From the NCBI GenBank assembly GCA_043798715.1, contig JAZDOK010000035.1:1-17172 (forward strand): a stretch of 17,172 bases of DNA, read 5' to 3'. This document shows, one piece after another, positions 7,003 through 14,018 of this stretch; the stretch's first letter is position 1; each line of letters opens with the position of its first letter. The DNA comes from JAZDOK01 sp043798715 (GTDB taxonomy: Bacteria > Vulcanimicrobiota > JAZDOK01). Under the pieces are notes generated by a model, which made no database searches, was not told the origin of the DNA, and was given only the letters and a program-made list of their open reading frames with translations. The position numbers and the translations under genes are program-made.

Positions 7003-8829
7003 ATGAAGTCATGCTATAATTGTTCGCTCCGGCATATCTTTTTGGTACTGGTGTTTTCTTTCTGGCTCCCCGCGGCCATAATGGGCTGCGGAGGGTCCTC
7101 CAGCGGACCGGGGCCCAACCCCTCCCCTACCCCCGACCCATCCGAAATCTCCCGGATCACCGAGATATCTTCAACCTCGAAAAACATCGAACCCGCCACG
7201 GGCGGGACGGTCACGCACGGCGAACTTGCCGTTACTTTACTTTCGGGAGCCCTTCCGGGGAGCTCAACCATAAAGGTCTCACGGGTCGCCGTTTCGAACA
7301 GCACGCAGGCCCCATCCCTCCAGGACCTCACCGGGTGCTACGTCGTCTCCACGACTTCTTCCACCGAGGCCCTGGAACTGACTGACGCGGCGGCGCTTGA
7401 GTTTGTGATCAATCCCTCCGGGTTTGATTCCTCGAACATCCAGATGGTCTTCTGGGACGGCTATGAATGGCTTCCTCTGCCCGCCACGTACGACGAAACC
7501 CGCCACGTCGTCTCCATCGGCCTGGAAGAGATTTTACCTTATGGGACCCGTATATACGTGGACGCCGGCGGCGGGGTAAGTTCCGGTGACAACGAAGAAT
7601 TGCCGGAGGACGGGGAAATCGTACAGGAATTCGTAGCCCTGAAAATAGTGGGAGACTCCACCGCCAAGAAGGGCGCTACCTGGATCAAGACCTCGCGGTT
7701 TTCCGTCTGTTACACCCTGGCATCTGATAAAACACTGGCGGAGTCCGTCTCCACGTACCTGGAACATGCCTGTACGACGGAGGTCCAGACAATGGGCTTC
7801 CGCCTGCCGAACGAACCCGCCATCCCCATGCCCCCCAATCCCTCCGGAAGAAACTGGCCGGTTTATATAAAGACCCTGACCGGAAATGCGGCGGCCTATG
7901 CCTACAGCACGAATTATATCGAGATCAACCGGGGTCAGGAGATCGGGGACTATCTCTCGGCGACGTGTCACCACGAGTTTTTCCACCTGGTCCAGTATGC
8001 CTATACCTTTTCCAGCCCCGGCTGGTTTGATGAAGCTACGGCGGATGCCATCGGCTACTATACCTGCAAAGGAGAAGGCATAATCTACAGCACGGCCAAC
8101 GCCACGATGGGCCATTTCGAGGCGCCCCTGGATTATTTCCAGGCCCTCACGGATGGAGACAAAAATTACCAGTACGACCATTACTCCTTCTACTCATACA
8201 TCCTCGGAAAATACGGCTCGGCAAAATTCAAGAGCCTTTTCGAGACTTTCGCGACCTCCAGCACCATGAACATGAGCGATCTCAACACCGCGGCCAGCTC
8301 GACCCTGAGCAAGACCCTCGTAGGCCGTGACGGGCTCTATTGGGAATTCTATAAGGATTATTTCATCTCCGGGAATATTTTCTACAAGGATAAATTCCTT
8401 AATTTGTCCTGGAGGCCCAGCGGCACCCCATTCAACATCAATTCGTCCACCGCGGAGCAGCAGGGAGCGACCCTGGTGGAGGTCAACTCCGAAACCTCTT
8501 ACCAGAAGGAATTCACGGTAAAACACCTGTCAGGCCAGGTGGCTGTATTGAGGTTCGCGGGGACCGCCCCGGACGTAATAAACATGACGTTCACCGTCAA
8601 TTCATCGCCCGGCCAGGCCGCCGGGCACATTCAGATCCACACTTTCAAGAGCGTGGATGGGGTACTTCAACCCACGGGGACGCCGGAAGAAGTGAGCGAC
8701 GGCACCCAGAAGCAGTTGAATTATACCATGGGGGCCGGGAATAATATTTTCGAGGTGGATGTCGTCATGACTAACACTTCGTTAAGTACGGACGGCTATA
8801 AAGTCACCGTCGGGGCCCAGGTTCAATGA
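7003..8829 (+). CDS. Putative lipoprotein zinc metallopeptidase (HExxH gluzincin-like)
   Basis: This 608-residue protein is probably an envelope-anchored metallopeptidase. The N-terminus has a signal peptide ending AAIMGC with C29 as the lipidation site; methionine at -2 makes the lipobox imperfect. A proline- and serine-rich linker follows (residues 30-48). Residues about 60-190 resemble ZU5-like surface domains (a GGTVTHGELAVTLLSGALPG pattern). The catalytic region has HHEFFHLVQ with H324, E325 and H328, then W-F-D-E-A-T-A with E344 as a plausible third zinc ligand, a layout seen in gluzincin-like putative proteases. The C-terminal 130 residues look like a beta-rich appendage. GAGGAG precedes the ATG. 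The 19-bp spacing to the S9 peptidase suggests the two are expressed together. The substrate is unknown and activity is inferred from the motif only. Confidence 0.75.
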   Translation: MKSCYNCSLRHIFLVLVFSFWLPAAIMGCGGSSSGPGPNPSPTPDPSEISRITEISSTSKNIEPATGGTVTHGELAVTLLSGALPGSSTIKVSRVAVSNSTQAPSLQDLTGCYVVSTTSSTEALELTDAAALEFVINPSGFDSSNIQMVFWDGYEWLPLPATYDETRHVVSIGLEEILPYGTRIYVDAGGGVSSGDNEELPEDGEIVQEFVALKIVGDSTAKKGATWIKTSRFSVCYTLASDKTLAESVSTYLEHACTTEVQTMGFRLPNEPAIPMPPNPSGRNWPVYIKTLTGNAAAYAYSTNYIEINRGQEIGDYLSATCHHEFFHLVQYAYTFSSPGWFDEATADAIGYYTCKGEGIIYSTANATMGHFEAPLDYFQALTDGDKNYQYDHYSFYSYILGKYGSAKFKSLFETFATSSTMNMSDLNTAASSTLSKTLVGRDGLYWEFYKDYFISGNIFYKDKFLNLSWRPSGTPFNINSSTAEQQGATLVEVNSETSYQKEFTVKHLSGQVAVLRFAGTAPDVINMTFTVNSSPGQAAGHIQIHTFKSVDGVLQPTGTPEEVSDGTQKQLNYTMGAGNNIFEVDVVMTNTSLSTDGYKVTVGAQVQ

Positions 8830-8874
8830 GAAAAACACGGGGGAATATCAACGTATTCCGGAAATGATAATCAA

Positions 8875-8902
8875 TTGACTTCAGGGGAAAACATGATAGA
8901 AT
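8875..8902 (+). promoter_or_regulatory. Promoter of the 603-606-residue unknown gene
   Basis: TTGACT (8875-8880), a 16-base spacer and TAGAAT (8897-8902) match the housekeeping consensus at five of six bases in each box. The start of transcription would be near 8909, giving a leader of about 30-40 bases that contains a strong AGGAGG. This separates the following gene from the peptidase pair upstream. Confidence 0.7.
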
Positions 8903-8930
8903 ATTAAGGAAGTACGGAAGAGTTGCTTCC

Positions 8931-8936
8931 AGGAGG
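8931..8936 (+). promoter_or_regulatory. Ribosome-binding site favouring the ATG at 8948
   Basis: AGGAGG at 8931-8936 is followed by GG and then an ATG at 8939, only two bases from the site and too close for normal initiation. The next in-frame ATG at 8948 lies 11 bases away and is the more likely start. The choice changes the protein by three residues. Confidence 0.55.
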
Positions 8937-8947
8937 GGATGAAAAGA

Positions 8948-10759
8948 ATGGAAATTCAGAAAACCGCTCCCGCAGCGCCCCCGGGTCTTTCCGCCATGCC
9001 GCAGGCATCCGGCCCGTCCCCGGAAAGGCTTGAATTACGCGGCGATACAGTGCAACTCGGCGCCACCCCGCACACAACCCCGGCAACTACAAGTCAGAAG
9101 CGCCTGGACATCCTCCGGGAATTTATTGAAAATTCCACCGGCATGGCGGTGGATCTTGCCACCTTCCTCATCGGCGGCGCCATCGGCTGCGCCACCAACC
9201 AGACGGTGCGCGCCATCCGGGCGGAGGAACAAAATGGGACCGACTCCTTACAGACAAAAATGTCCGAGAGCCTGGCGATCGCCCGCGGCTTCTCCCACTC
9301 CATAACCGAGACCGCCGGGGACCTGATTAGTCCGCCCGCGACCCTGGCGGGAAGACTTAAAATGGATAAACTCTCCCACGCCCCGGAGGCAGAAATCGGC
9401 GAGGCCCTCACTCTGCACCCCTACCAGAGCCTTGACTCCGCCTTCGTGAAAGAAATCAAGAATTGCGGCTTCCAGGGAAAGACTCTCCTCTGCGGAGGCG
9501 AGGACATCGAGGACCAATCCGTCCTGGTCTGGGAAGAGAAAAAGGGCGATGGAAAGATTCTCAACTTCTCCTGCAAGCTGCTGGAAGATGCCGACCGGAA
9601 GCTCCTCGATGCCCTTAAAAAAAAGGAGGGAGTCCGCTTCGAGACCGGCCTGGCGGAGGTCCCTTCCAAATCAATCCGCCAGGGAGCTCTGCACCGGGAC
9701 GACGCGAGTTTTTCCGTACCGCAGGGAAAGACCTACACCGCGGACCTGGGAGACGGCTTCAAGCTGACCTACCACCCCTGGGAAAAGGATTATTCCCCGG
9801 ATTATCCGGCCGACGATCTCACGCCCCTGGCGACCCAGGGAAGTCTTTCCATCACCTGCGAGGGAGGGCCCTCAAAGCCCCGGCACCTGGAACAATTTCT
9901 TGAAAAGTTGAAATCCCTGGGAGTCGATTCCCATTTATCCACCCCGAAGGACCTGGAGATGCTCTACCTCCGCAAATGTGCCTGGGCGCTTCAGGCAGAG
10001 ACCCCCGAACTTGATTCCGCCTTGAAAGGCGCCCCCTCGACGGAAGAAAAATCCCGCCTCCTGCGCAGTCACATCGAGAAGAACATCGGTGTCGAGGACG
10101 TTACGAAGGTCCGGGACTACGACTGGCGCCCTCATTTTGAAACAATCCTCTCTCCATCGGGGAAGAGGGAAGGCGGCTGGGCCCACTGGCTCCGCTTCGA
10201 CGCCGAGCCTTTTCTGGAGGAAGAGCTGGCCGATTACCGCCCCGCCCTCTACCTCTACGGCACGCAGGGTCAAAAGACCGAAGCGATTCTCAGCCTGCTT
10301 CAAAACGGAGGTTCCTTCATCTGCTCCGAGGAGCGTTTCAACCGGATGGGGAGCGCCCGGCAGGGAATCTCTTCCATTCGCGACCGCAACTCCGGTGGTG
10401 CTTCCTATGTTTTCGCCCACCTGGAAAAACATCCCGAGGAAACCGACGTCGTCTTTTCACGGGATCTCATGAAAAGAGCGGATCACATGGCCCTCAACGC
10501 CGGGAAATTCGGCCACGTAGACCCAAACGCCGAAGGCAGACGGACGCCCCTCTCTTCATATCATCGCTCCCCTGTCTACGAGGTCATGTTCAAGCACTCC
10601 GTCTCCCTTCTCAATTCACTTGAAAAGGTCTGGATGGACAGCGAGGCGGAGAGGCAGACCCTCCTCATCGGTTTCCACGACAAGGGAATCGACCGCATCC
10701 GCGGAATCGCCGTAGAGGAGATCGTCTCGACCCGGCCGAGCGTTCCGCACCTGGCCTGA
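8948..10759 (+). CDS. Protein of unknown function, 603-606 residues
   Basis: I do not recognise this protein. Counting from the alternative ATG at 8939, the first 50 residues are rich in alanine, proline and serine and look disordered. A helix (about 53-66) precedes a hydrophobic glycine/alanine-rich segment at 69-88 that could touch or cross a membrane. No signal peptide is present. The middle is mixed alpha/beta with an H-L-E-Q-F-L-E-K-L helix near residue 320. The C-terminal third holds the most conserved-looking blocks: GGSFICSEERF (457-467), then NSGGASYVF (484-492), then a VVFSRDL segment and a final GIAVEEIV. This S-E-x-R plus SGGA-x-YVF layout reminds me of ADP-ribosyltransferase-like folds, but that is only an impression. 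It has its own promoter, and the ureohydrolase gene starts 44 bases after it. Confidence 0.8.
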   Translation: MEIQKTAPAAPPGLSAMPQASGPSPERLELRGDTVQLGATPHTTPATTSQKRLDILREFIENSTGMAVDLATFLIGGAIGCATNQTVRAIRAEEQNGTDSLQTKMSESLAIARGFSHSITETAGDLISPPATLAGRLKMDKLSHAPEAEIGEALTLHPYQSLDSAFVKEIKNCGFQGKTLLCGGEDIEDQSVLVWEEKKGDGKILNFSCKLLEDADRKLLDALKKKEGVRFETGLAEVPSKSIRQGALHRDDASFSVPQGKTYTADLGDGFKLTYHPWEKDYSPDYPADDLTPLATQGSLSITCEGGPSKPRHLEQFLEKLKSLGVDSHLSTPKDLEMLYLRKCAWALQAETPELDSALKGAPSTEEKSRLLRSHIEKNIGVEDVTKVRDYDWRPHFETILSPSGKREGGWAHWLRFDAEPFLEEELADYRPALYLYGTQGQKTEAILSLLQNGGSFICSEERFNRMGSARQGISSIRDRNSGGASYVFAHLEKHPEETDVVFSRDLMKRADHMALNAGKFGHVDPNAEGRRTPLSSYHRSPVYEVMFKHSVSLLNSLEKVWMDSEAERQTLLIGFHDKGIDRIRGIAVEEIVSTRPSVPHLA

Positions 10760-10803
10760 AATATGATGGGGTCTTGAAATACAGTGTAAGGAAGGTTTAA
10801 AAC

Positions 10804-11829
10804 ATGAAAAAAAATGCGGTTCCCCTTCTGGCACTGCTGCTGTTTCTCGGGACGGTCATCTGCTCTTTCGCGCGTGATTTCTCCCCGTCTCTTGCTCCCG
10901 GAGATAAAAGCTTAACCGGAACTCATACTTTCTGCTGTTTCCCGTTCTCCCGCAACCTGGACGGCGTGGATGTAGCCGTGGTCGGCATCCCGCAGTACCA
11001 GGGGATGCCATATCGGTCCGGCACGCGCTTCGGCCCGGATTCAATACGCGCGGCCTCCAATATTTACGGCGTTTTCTTTGAGCATGGAAAGGGCATATAC
11101 GACATCGAGCTGGACCGATACCTGCTCGGCGGCCTTAAAATAATTGATTACGGCGACCTTCCCGCCCTGCAGGGACTTACTGATAAAACCGCGGCGGCCA
11201 TGACCAGCGCGATAAAGGAGATCGTGGACCAGAAAATCTTCCTGGTCGCTATCGGGGGCGACCATTCAATCTCTTTTCCGATCGTCCGGGCTTATGAAAA
11301 CACCCAGCTTGACATCATCCACTTTGACGCGCACCTGGATTTTTTTGGCGACGTTCTGGGAGTCGGCATGAAATATTCGCCCTCCAATCCCATCGAGCGA
11401 ATCGCGTCACTCCCAAACGTGGGAAAAATTACCCAGATCGGCATCCGGGGTCTGGAAAACTCCATCCACTCCCTTGAACTGTCAAAAAAGCGAGGGGCCA
11501 GAATAATCACCGCCGATAAGATACACCGGATCGGCACCAAGGCTTTAATGGATCTGATTCCACCGTCGAAAAATATTTACGTCACCATAGATATTGATGT
11601 CCTTGACCCCTCTGTAGCTCCCGGCACGAGCAAGCCGGCGCTTGGAGGACTGAGCTACCTCCAGATGGCTGCCATACTGAGGGCCCTGCCCGGGAAGGGT
11701 AAGATCATCGGCTTTGACGTCGTTGAAGTAAACCCTCTCTATGATTCCGGAGAACGAACCTCGCAGACGGCCGCGCGGCTTATCCTTGATTTCCTAGGCG
11801 CCATCATGGAAAGCAGAGCAAAAAAATAA
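10804..11829 (+). CDS. Exported arginase/agmatinase-family ureohydrolase
   Basis: This is a 341-residue binuclear-manganese hydrolase family protein; relatives hydrolyse the guanidino group of agmatine, arginine, formiminoglutamate or guanidino acids, releasing urea or formamide. All six metal ligands are present: GGDHS with H154, DAHLD with D175, H177 and D179, and IDIDVLDP with D263 and D265, followed by the family PGT (APGTSKP). The unusual point is the N-terminus: KK, a hydrophobic run VPLLALLLFLGTVICS and a likely cleavage site SFA before R24, a clear Sec signal peptide. AAGGAAGG lies 8 bases before the ATG. A RAYT-derived repeat abuts the stop codon. Agmatinase is the nearest guess, since the length and PGTSKP fit; the substrate is not certain. 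Confidence 0.88.
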   Translation: MKKNAVPLLALLLFLGTVICSFARDFSPSLAPGDKSLTGTHTFCCFPFSRNLDGVDVAVVGIPQYQGMPYRSGTRFGPDSIRAASNIYGVFFEHGKGIYDIELDRYLLGGLKIIDYGDLPALQGLTDKTAAAMTSAIKEIVDQKIFLVAIGGDHSISFPIVRAYENTQLDIIHFDAHLDFFGDVLGVGMKYSPSNPIERIASLPNVGKITQIGIRGLENSIHSLELSKKRGARIITADKIHRIGTKALMDLIPPSKNIYVTIDIDVLDPSVAPGTSKPALGGLSYLQMAAILRALPGKGKIIGFDVVEVNPLYDSGERTSQTAARLILDFLGAIMESRAKK

Positions 11830-11853
11830 GGGGTCAGGTCTACACTATTGACA
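11830..11853 (+). repeat. Left terminal inverted repeat of the RAYT-derived element
   Basis: The first 16 bases, GGGGTCAGGTCTACAC, are exactly the reverse complement of the right end. The next base differs and the following seven (ATTGACA) match again, so 23 of 24 positions agree. The repeat starts at the base directly after the ureohydrolase stop codon. Confidence 0.93.
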
Positions 11854-11876
11854 AAAAAGGACCCGCTTATGATATT
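11848..11876 (+). promoter_or_regulatory. Possible outward promoter carried by the miniature element
   Basis: TTGACA (11848-11853) inside the left terminal repeat is a perfect -35 box. A 17-base spacer leads to GATATT (11871-11876), four of six matches to the -10 consensus. Transcripts would run through the relic frame into the PDZ-hydrolase gene. The -10 box is only fair. Confidence 0.4.
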
Positions 11877-11884
11877 TTATAAGC

Positions 11885-12063
11885 ATGGCCCGATCTCTGA
11901 GTATTGAAGCTCCAAGTACCTTCAATACTTATTACTTCAAAATGAATAGGTGTGAGTCAAGCTACACGCCGTTTCGAGTCAGAAATGAGAAGAGAAAGGA
12001 AGTTGGCTGGATTGGTGAGGGAGATAGAGAAATCAAAAATGTCAATTGTGTAGACCTGACCCC
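11885..12063 (+). pseudogene. Relic of a RAYT transposase reading frame
   Basis: The frame opens with ATG and encodes MARSLSIEAPSTFNTYYFKM, recognisable as a degraded start of a REP-associated tyrosine transposase. After a large internal deletion it continues with a segment ending EIKNVNCVDLTP, resembling the C-terminal tail that reads into the right terminal repeat in this family. The HUH motif and catalytic tyrosine region are missing. By chance no stop codon separates the relic from the hydrolase, so the frame stays open to 13519. Confidence 0.75.
12040..12063 (-). repeat. Right terminal inverted repeat of the RAYT-derived element
   Basis: The terminal 16 bases read GTGTAGACCTGACCCC, the exact reverse complement of the left end. 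Reading inward, one mismatch is followed by seven further matching bases. Its last bases also belong to a 16-bp tandem duplication that continues outside the element. Confidence 0.93.
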
Positions 12064-12087
12064 ATTTTTCGCTGACCCCATTTTTCG
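12056..12087 (+). repeat. Two tandem copies of a 16-bp unit at the element's right border
   Basis: The unit CTGACCCCATTTTTCG occurs at 12056-12071 and again, identically, at 12072-12087. The first copy contains the tip of the right terminal repeat and the second lies outside it. It may be a slippage product or a second nested element tip. Confidence 0.92.
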
Positions 12088-12121
12088 AAGAGCAAAGCAA
12101 CCGTTGGGGAGATTAGGGGAA

Positions 12122-13519
12122 ATGAAAACCATCCGGGTTGTTTTTTTGCTGGGGTGCCTCCTGGTTGCCCTGAAAGCCTTGGCAGGAGCGGATGATACCC
12201 TTAAGCATCGCGGCTACGCGGGTTTCACCTACTGCGCCCTCACGGAGAAAGACCGGACGGAACTTAAGCTCCCCGATCTAAAAGGGGTTCTGGTCACGAA
12301 GGTTTTCCCCAATACGCCGGCTTTCCGGGCCGGCGTCCGATCCGGCGACGTCATCCGGAGCATTGACTCCAAAGCCGTTACTGACGATTCCCGGCTCGTG
12401 GAGATTCTGCGGAACTACTTCACGGACAACCGGGTTGAAATCGCCCTCATTAGGGAAGGGAAGCCTCACTCTCTCTTCCTGGTCTTCGGGGCGCTCCCCG
12501 AAGAAAAGTGTGACGACCTTTCCATCGAGTACACCAGCTTCTCCCGCGACGGCATCCGATTCCGCGCCGTGCTGACCTCGCCTCTTAACTCTGAGAACCG
12601 CAAGCTTCCCGCCCTTCTCATGGTGAGCGCGCTGGGCAGCCCCCGCCTCGCGGAATTCCCCGGGTACGATATATACCGCGAGGTTTGCCGAGAAGTCGCC
12701 CGGAAGGGTTTCAGGATCCTGCGCTTCGAATTGCGCGGCTATGGGGACTCGGAGAGGGAAGACTACCGCAAGACGGACTTTTTGACGGAGATTGAAGATA
12801 ACCTGGCCGCCTTCGATTCCCTCAGGCGAAGGGCGGACGTGGATCCCGGCAAAGTCTTCGTCTTCGGGCACAGCACGGGGGGCATCACCGCCGCAATTCT
12901 GGCCGGGGAGCGCCCGGTGGCGGGCCTGGTCACTTCCTGCACCATCGGCCGCACATATTTTGAGCGCCTGGCCGACACGGTGAGAATGCAGGATGAGATG
13001 GGCGGGATTCCCTTTCCCAGGGTGGATGAGAACATAAGGGATTACCTTGAACTTACTATCTCCATCGCCCGGGGCGATTCTCTTGAGAAAATTCTTAAAA
13101 CAAATCCCGGGCTTTCAAGGTTTGTTAACGGGAGCGGCCGGATCATGGACGACCGGACGGTTAAGTACTGGAGGCAGCAGCTTAACGTCAACCTGGCGGA
13201 AACCTATGCGAAGATAAAAGCCCCGGTCCTCATCATCTATGGCGCCTCCGATTTTCTGACGCAGCTTTCCTGCCACGAGCACATCCGGGACGTTCTGGTC
13301 TCTTCGGGGAACCATGATGTCCGGCTTGAAGTCATCCCCGGGCTCGACCACCGCTATTCTACGGCCCAGGATAAGAAGGAAAGCTTCCAGAATTACAAGA
13401 GCGGCAAATTCATCAAAAATCCCCGGCCTTTCCAGGAGATTTCGGAATGGCTCGTCAAAAAGGCGGTTGACTCCCCGATGCTCAAAATGCGGTTCCCGAA
13501 AGAGGAAATTGTCCTCTGA
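12122..13519 (+). CDS. Exported PDZ-domain alpha/beta hydrolase (S33-like)
   Basis: This 465-residue hydrolase probably acts outside the cytoplasm on an ester or peptide substrate. The start at 12122 is chosen because it gives a signal peptide (MKTIRVVFLLGCLLVALKAL, cleavage near AGA/DD), lies after the transposon relic and follows GGGGAG and AGGGGA purine tracts. Residues 31-122 form a PDZ domain, with the block PAFRAGVRSGDVIRSIDS. The catalytic domain shows the nucleophile elbow GHSTGG with S251, the acid D377 in YGASDF and the base H410 in GLDHRYS, so the triad is complete. The longer frame from 11885 would add 79 residues that come from the RAYT relic and would bury the signal peptide. 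The domain assignment is firm; the substrate is unknown. Confidence 0.85.
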   Translation: MKTIRVVFLLGCLLVALKALAGADDTLKHRGYAGFTYCALTEKDRTELKLPDLKGVLVTKVFPNTPAFRAGVRSGDVIRSIDSKAVTDDSRLVEILRNYFTDNRVEIALIREGKPHSLFLVFGALPEEKCDDLSIEYTSFSRDGIRFRAVLTSPLNSENRKLPALLMVSALGSPRLAEFPGYDIYREVCREVARKGFRILRFELRGYGDSEREDYRKTDFLTEIEDNLAAFDSLRRRADVDPGKVFVFGHSTGGITAAILAGERPVAGLVTSCTIGRTYFERLADTVRMQDEMGGIPFPRVDENIRDYLELTISIARGDSLEKILKTNPGLSRFVNGSGRIMDDRTVKYWRQQLNVNLAETYAKIKAPVLIIYGASDFLTQLSCHEHIRDVLVSSGNHDVRLEVIPGLDHRYSTAQDKKESFQNYKSGKFIKNPRPFQEISEWLVKKAVDSPMLKMRFPKEEIVL

Positions 13520-13592
13520 AGCAGATGTGCCCCCGGTTAAGCGAATGACAAAATCAGAGCAAAAAGTCTGGTGATGAAGCGCTGAAGGGCTG

Positions 13593-13907
13593 TCATTCTA
13601 TCTCTGTATCTATGTCCACGCCGCAGAAAGGGCAGAATTTCATCTTGCCCGTTCCTCTGAACCACCCTCCAATAGAAAAAGCTGCATTTCCGACTGAAGA
13701 TTTGCACTTTGGGCATCGGATCCCGTTTATCAGATATATAAAGGCCACAATGAAGGAGACAGAAGCGGCGGGTAAAGCTATCACGTAATAAAAGAAAGGC
13801 CTGAATAATTCGGATAAAAACCCACTTAGGGCAACGAGGAATATGCTCAGCAATAATATCCCATCTGCCCACCGGAGCTGACTGTTCAGCTTGTCTCTAA
13901 TGGTCAT
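13593..13907 (-). CDS. Small membrane protein with C-terminal zinc ribbon
   Basis: This 104-residue protein has two hydrophobic segments (about residues 16-36 and 38-60) followed by a cytosolic-type zinc ribbon. The cysteine pairs are CPKC just after the second helix and CPFC 22-26 residues later (pattern K-F-C-P-F-C-G). I do not recognise a named family. The start is well supported: AAGGAGG (13921-13915) lies 7 bases before the ATG. It is the next gene downstream of the archaemetzincin-like lipoprotein on the same strand, 111 bases away, and that protein also ends in paired cysteines. Joint function is only a suggestion. It converges with the hydrolase gene with 73 bases between stops. Confidence 0.8.
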   Translation of the reverse strand: MTIRDKLNSQLRWADGILLLSIFLVALSGFLSELFRPFFYYVIALPAASVSFIVAFIYLINGIRCPKCKSSVGNAAFSIGGWFRGTGKMKFCPFCGVDIDTEIE

Positions 13908-14018
13908 CTGGATCCCTCCTTGAACACTTCCACTTTCTTTGAAAAAAAATAGTATAAATACGCAAGAAAAAATCTGTTTGGGTTAAGTAGGTTCAATCCT
14001 TATTTTACCACCAACTCT

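Larger units (their letters stand above)
11830..12063 (+). mobile_element. Miniature RAYT (REP-associated Y1 transposase) deletion derivative
   Basis: This 234-bp element fills nearly the whole space between the ureohydrolase and the PDZ-hydrolase. Its ends are inverted repeats beginning GGGGTCAGGTCTACAC, 24 bp long with one mismatch. From memory this end, the nearby ATTGACA and a reading frame beginning ATGGCCCGA are hallmarks of a widespread RAYT/IS200-like family. The frame beginning at 11885 (MARSLSIEAPSTF) matches the family N-terminus, typically MARPLRIEYPGAFYHV, but the catalytic HUH core is absent. The element is therefore non-autonomous and could move only if a full copy exists elsewhere. 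Confidence 0.82.

Noticed and set aside
8842..8859. A small inverted repeat GGAATA/TATTCC after the lipoprotein gene as a terminator
   Set aside because: The stem is only six AT-rich pairs and no T tract follows.
13543..13598. Inverted repeat GAATGACA/TGTCATTC between the convergent hydrolase and zinc-ribbon genes
   Set aside because: The loop is about 40 bases and there is no adjacent T tract; an 8-bp match over this distance can occur by chance.
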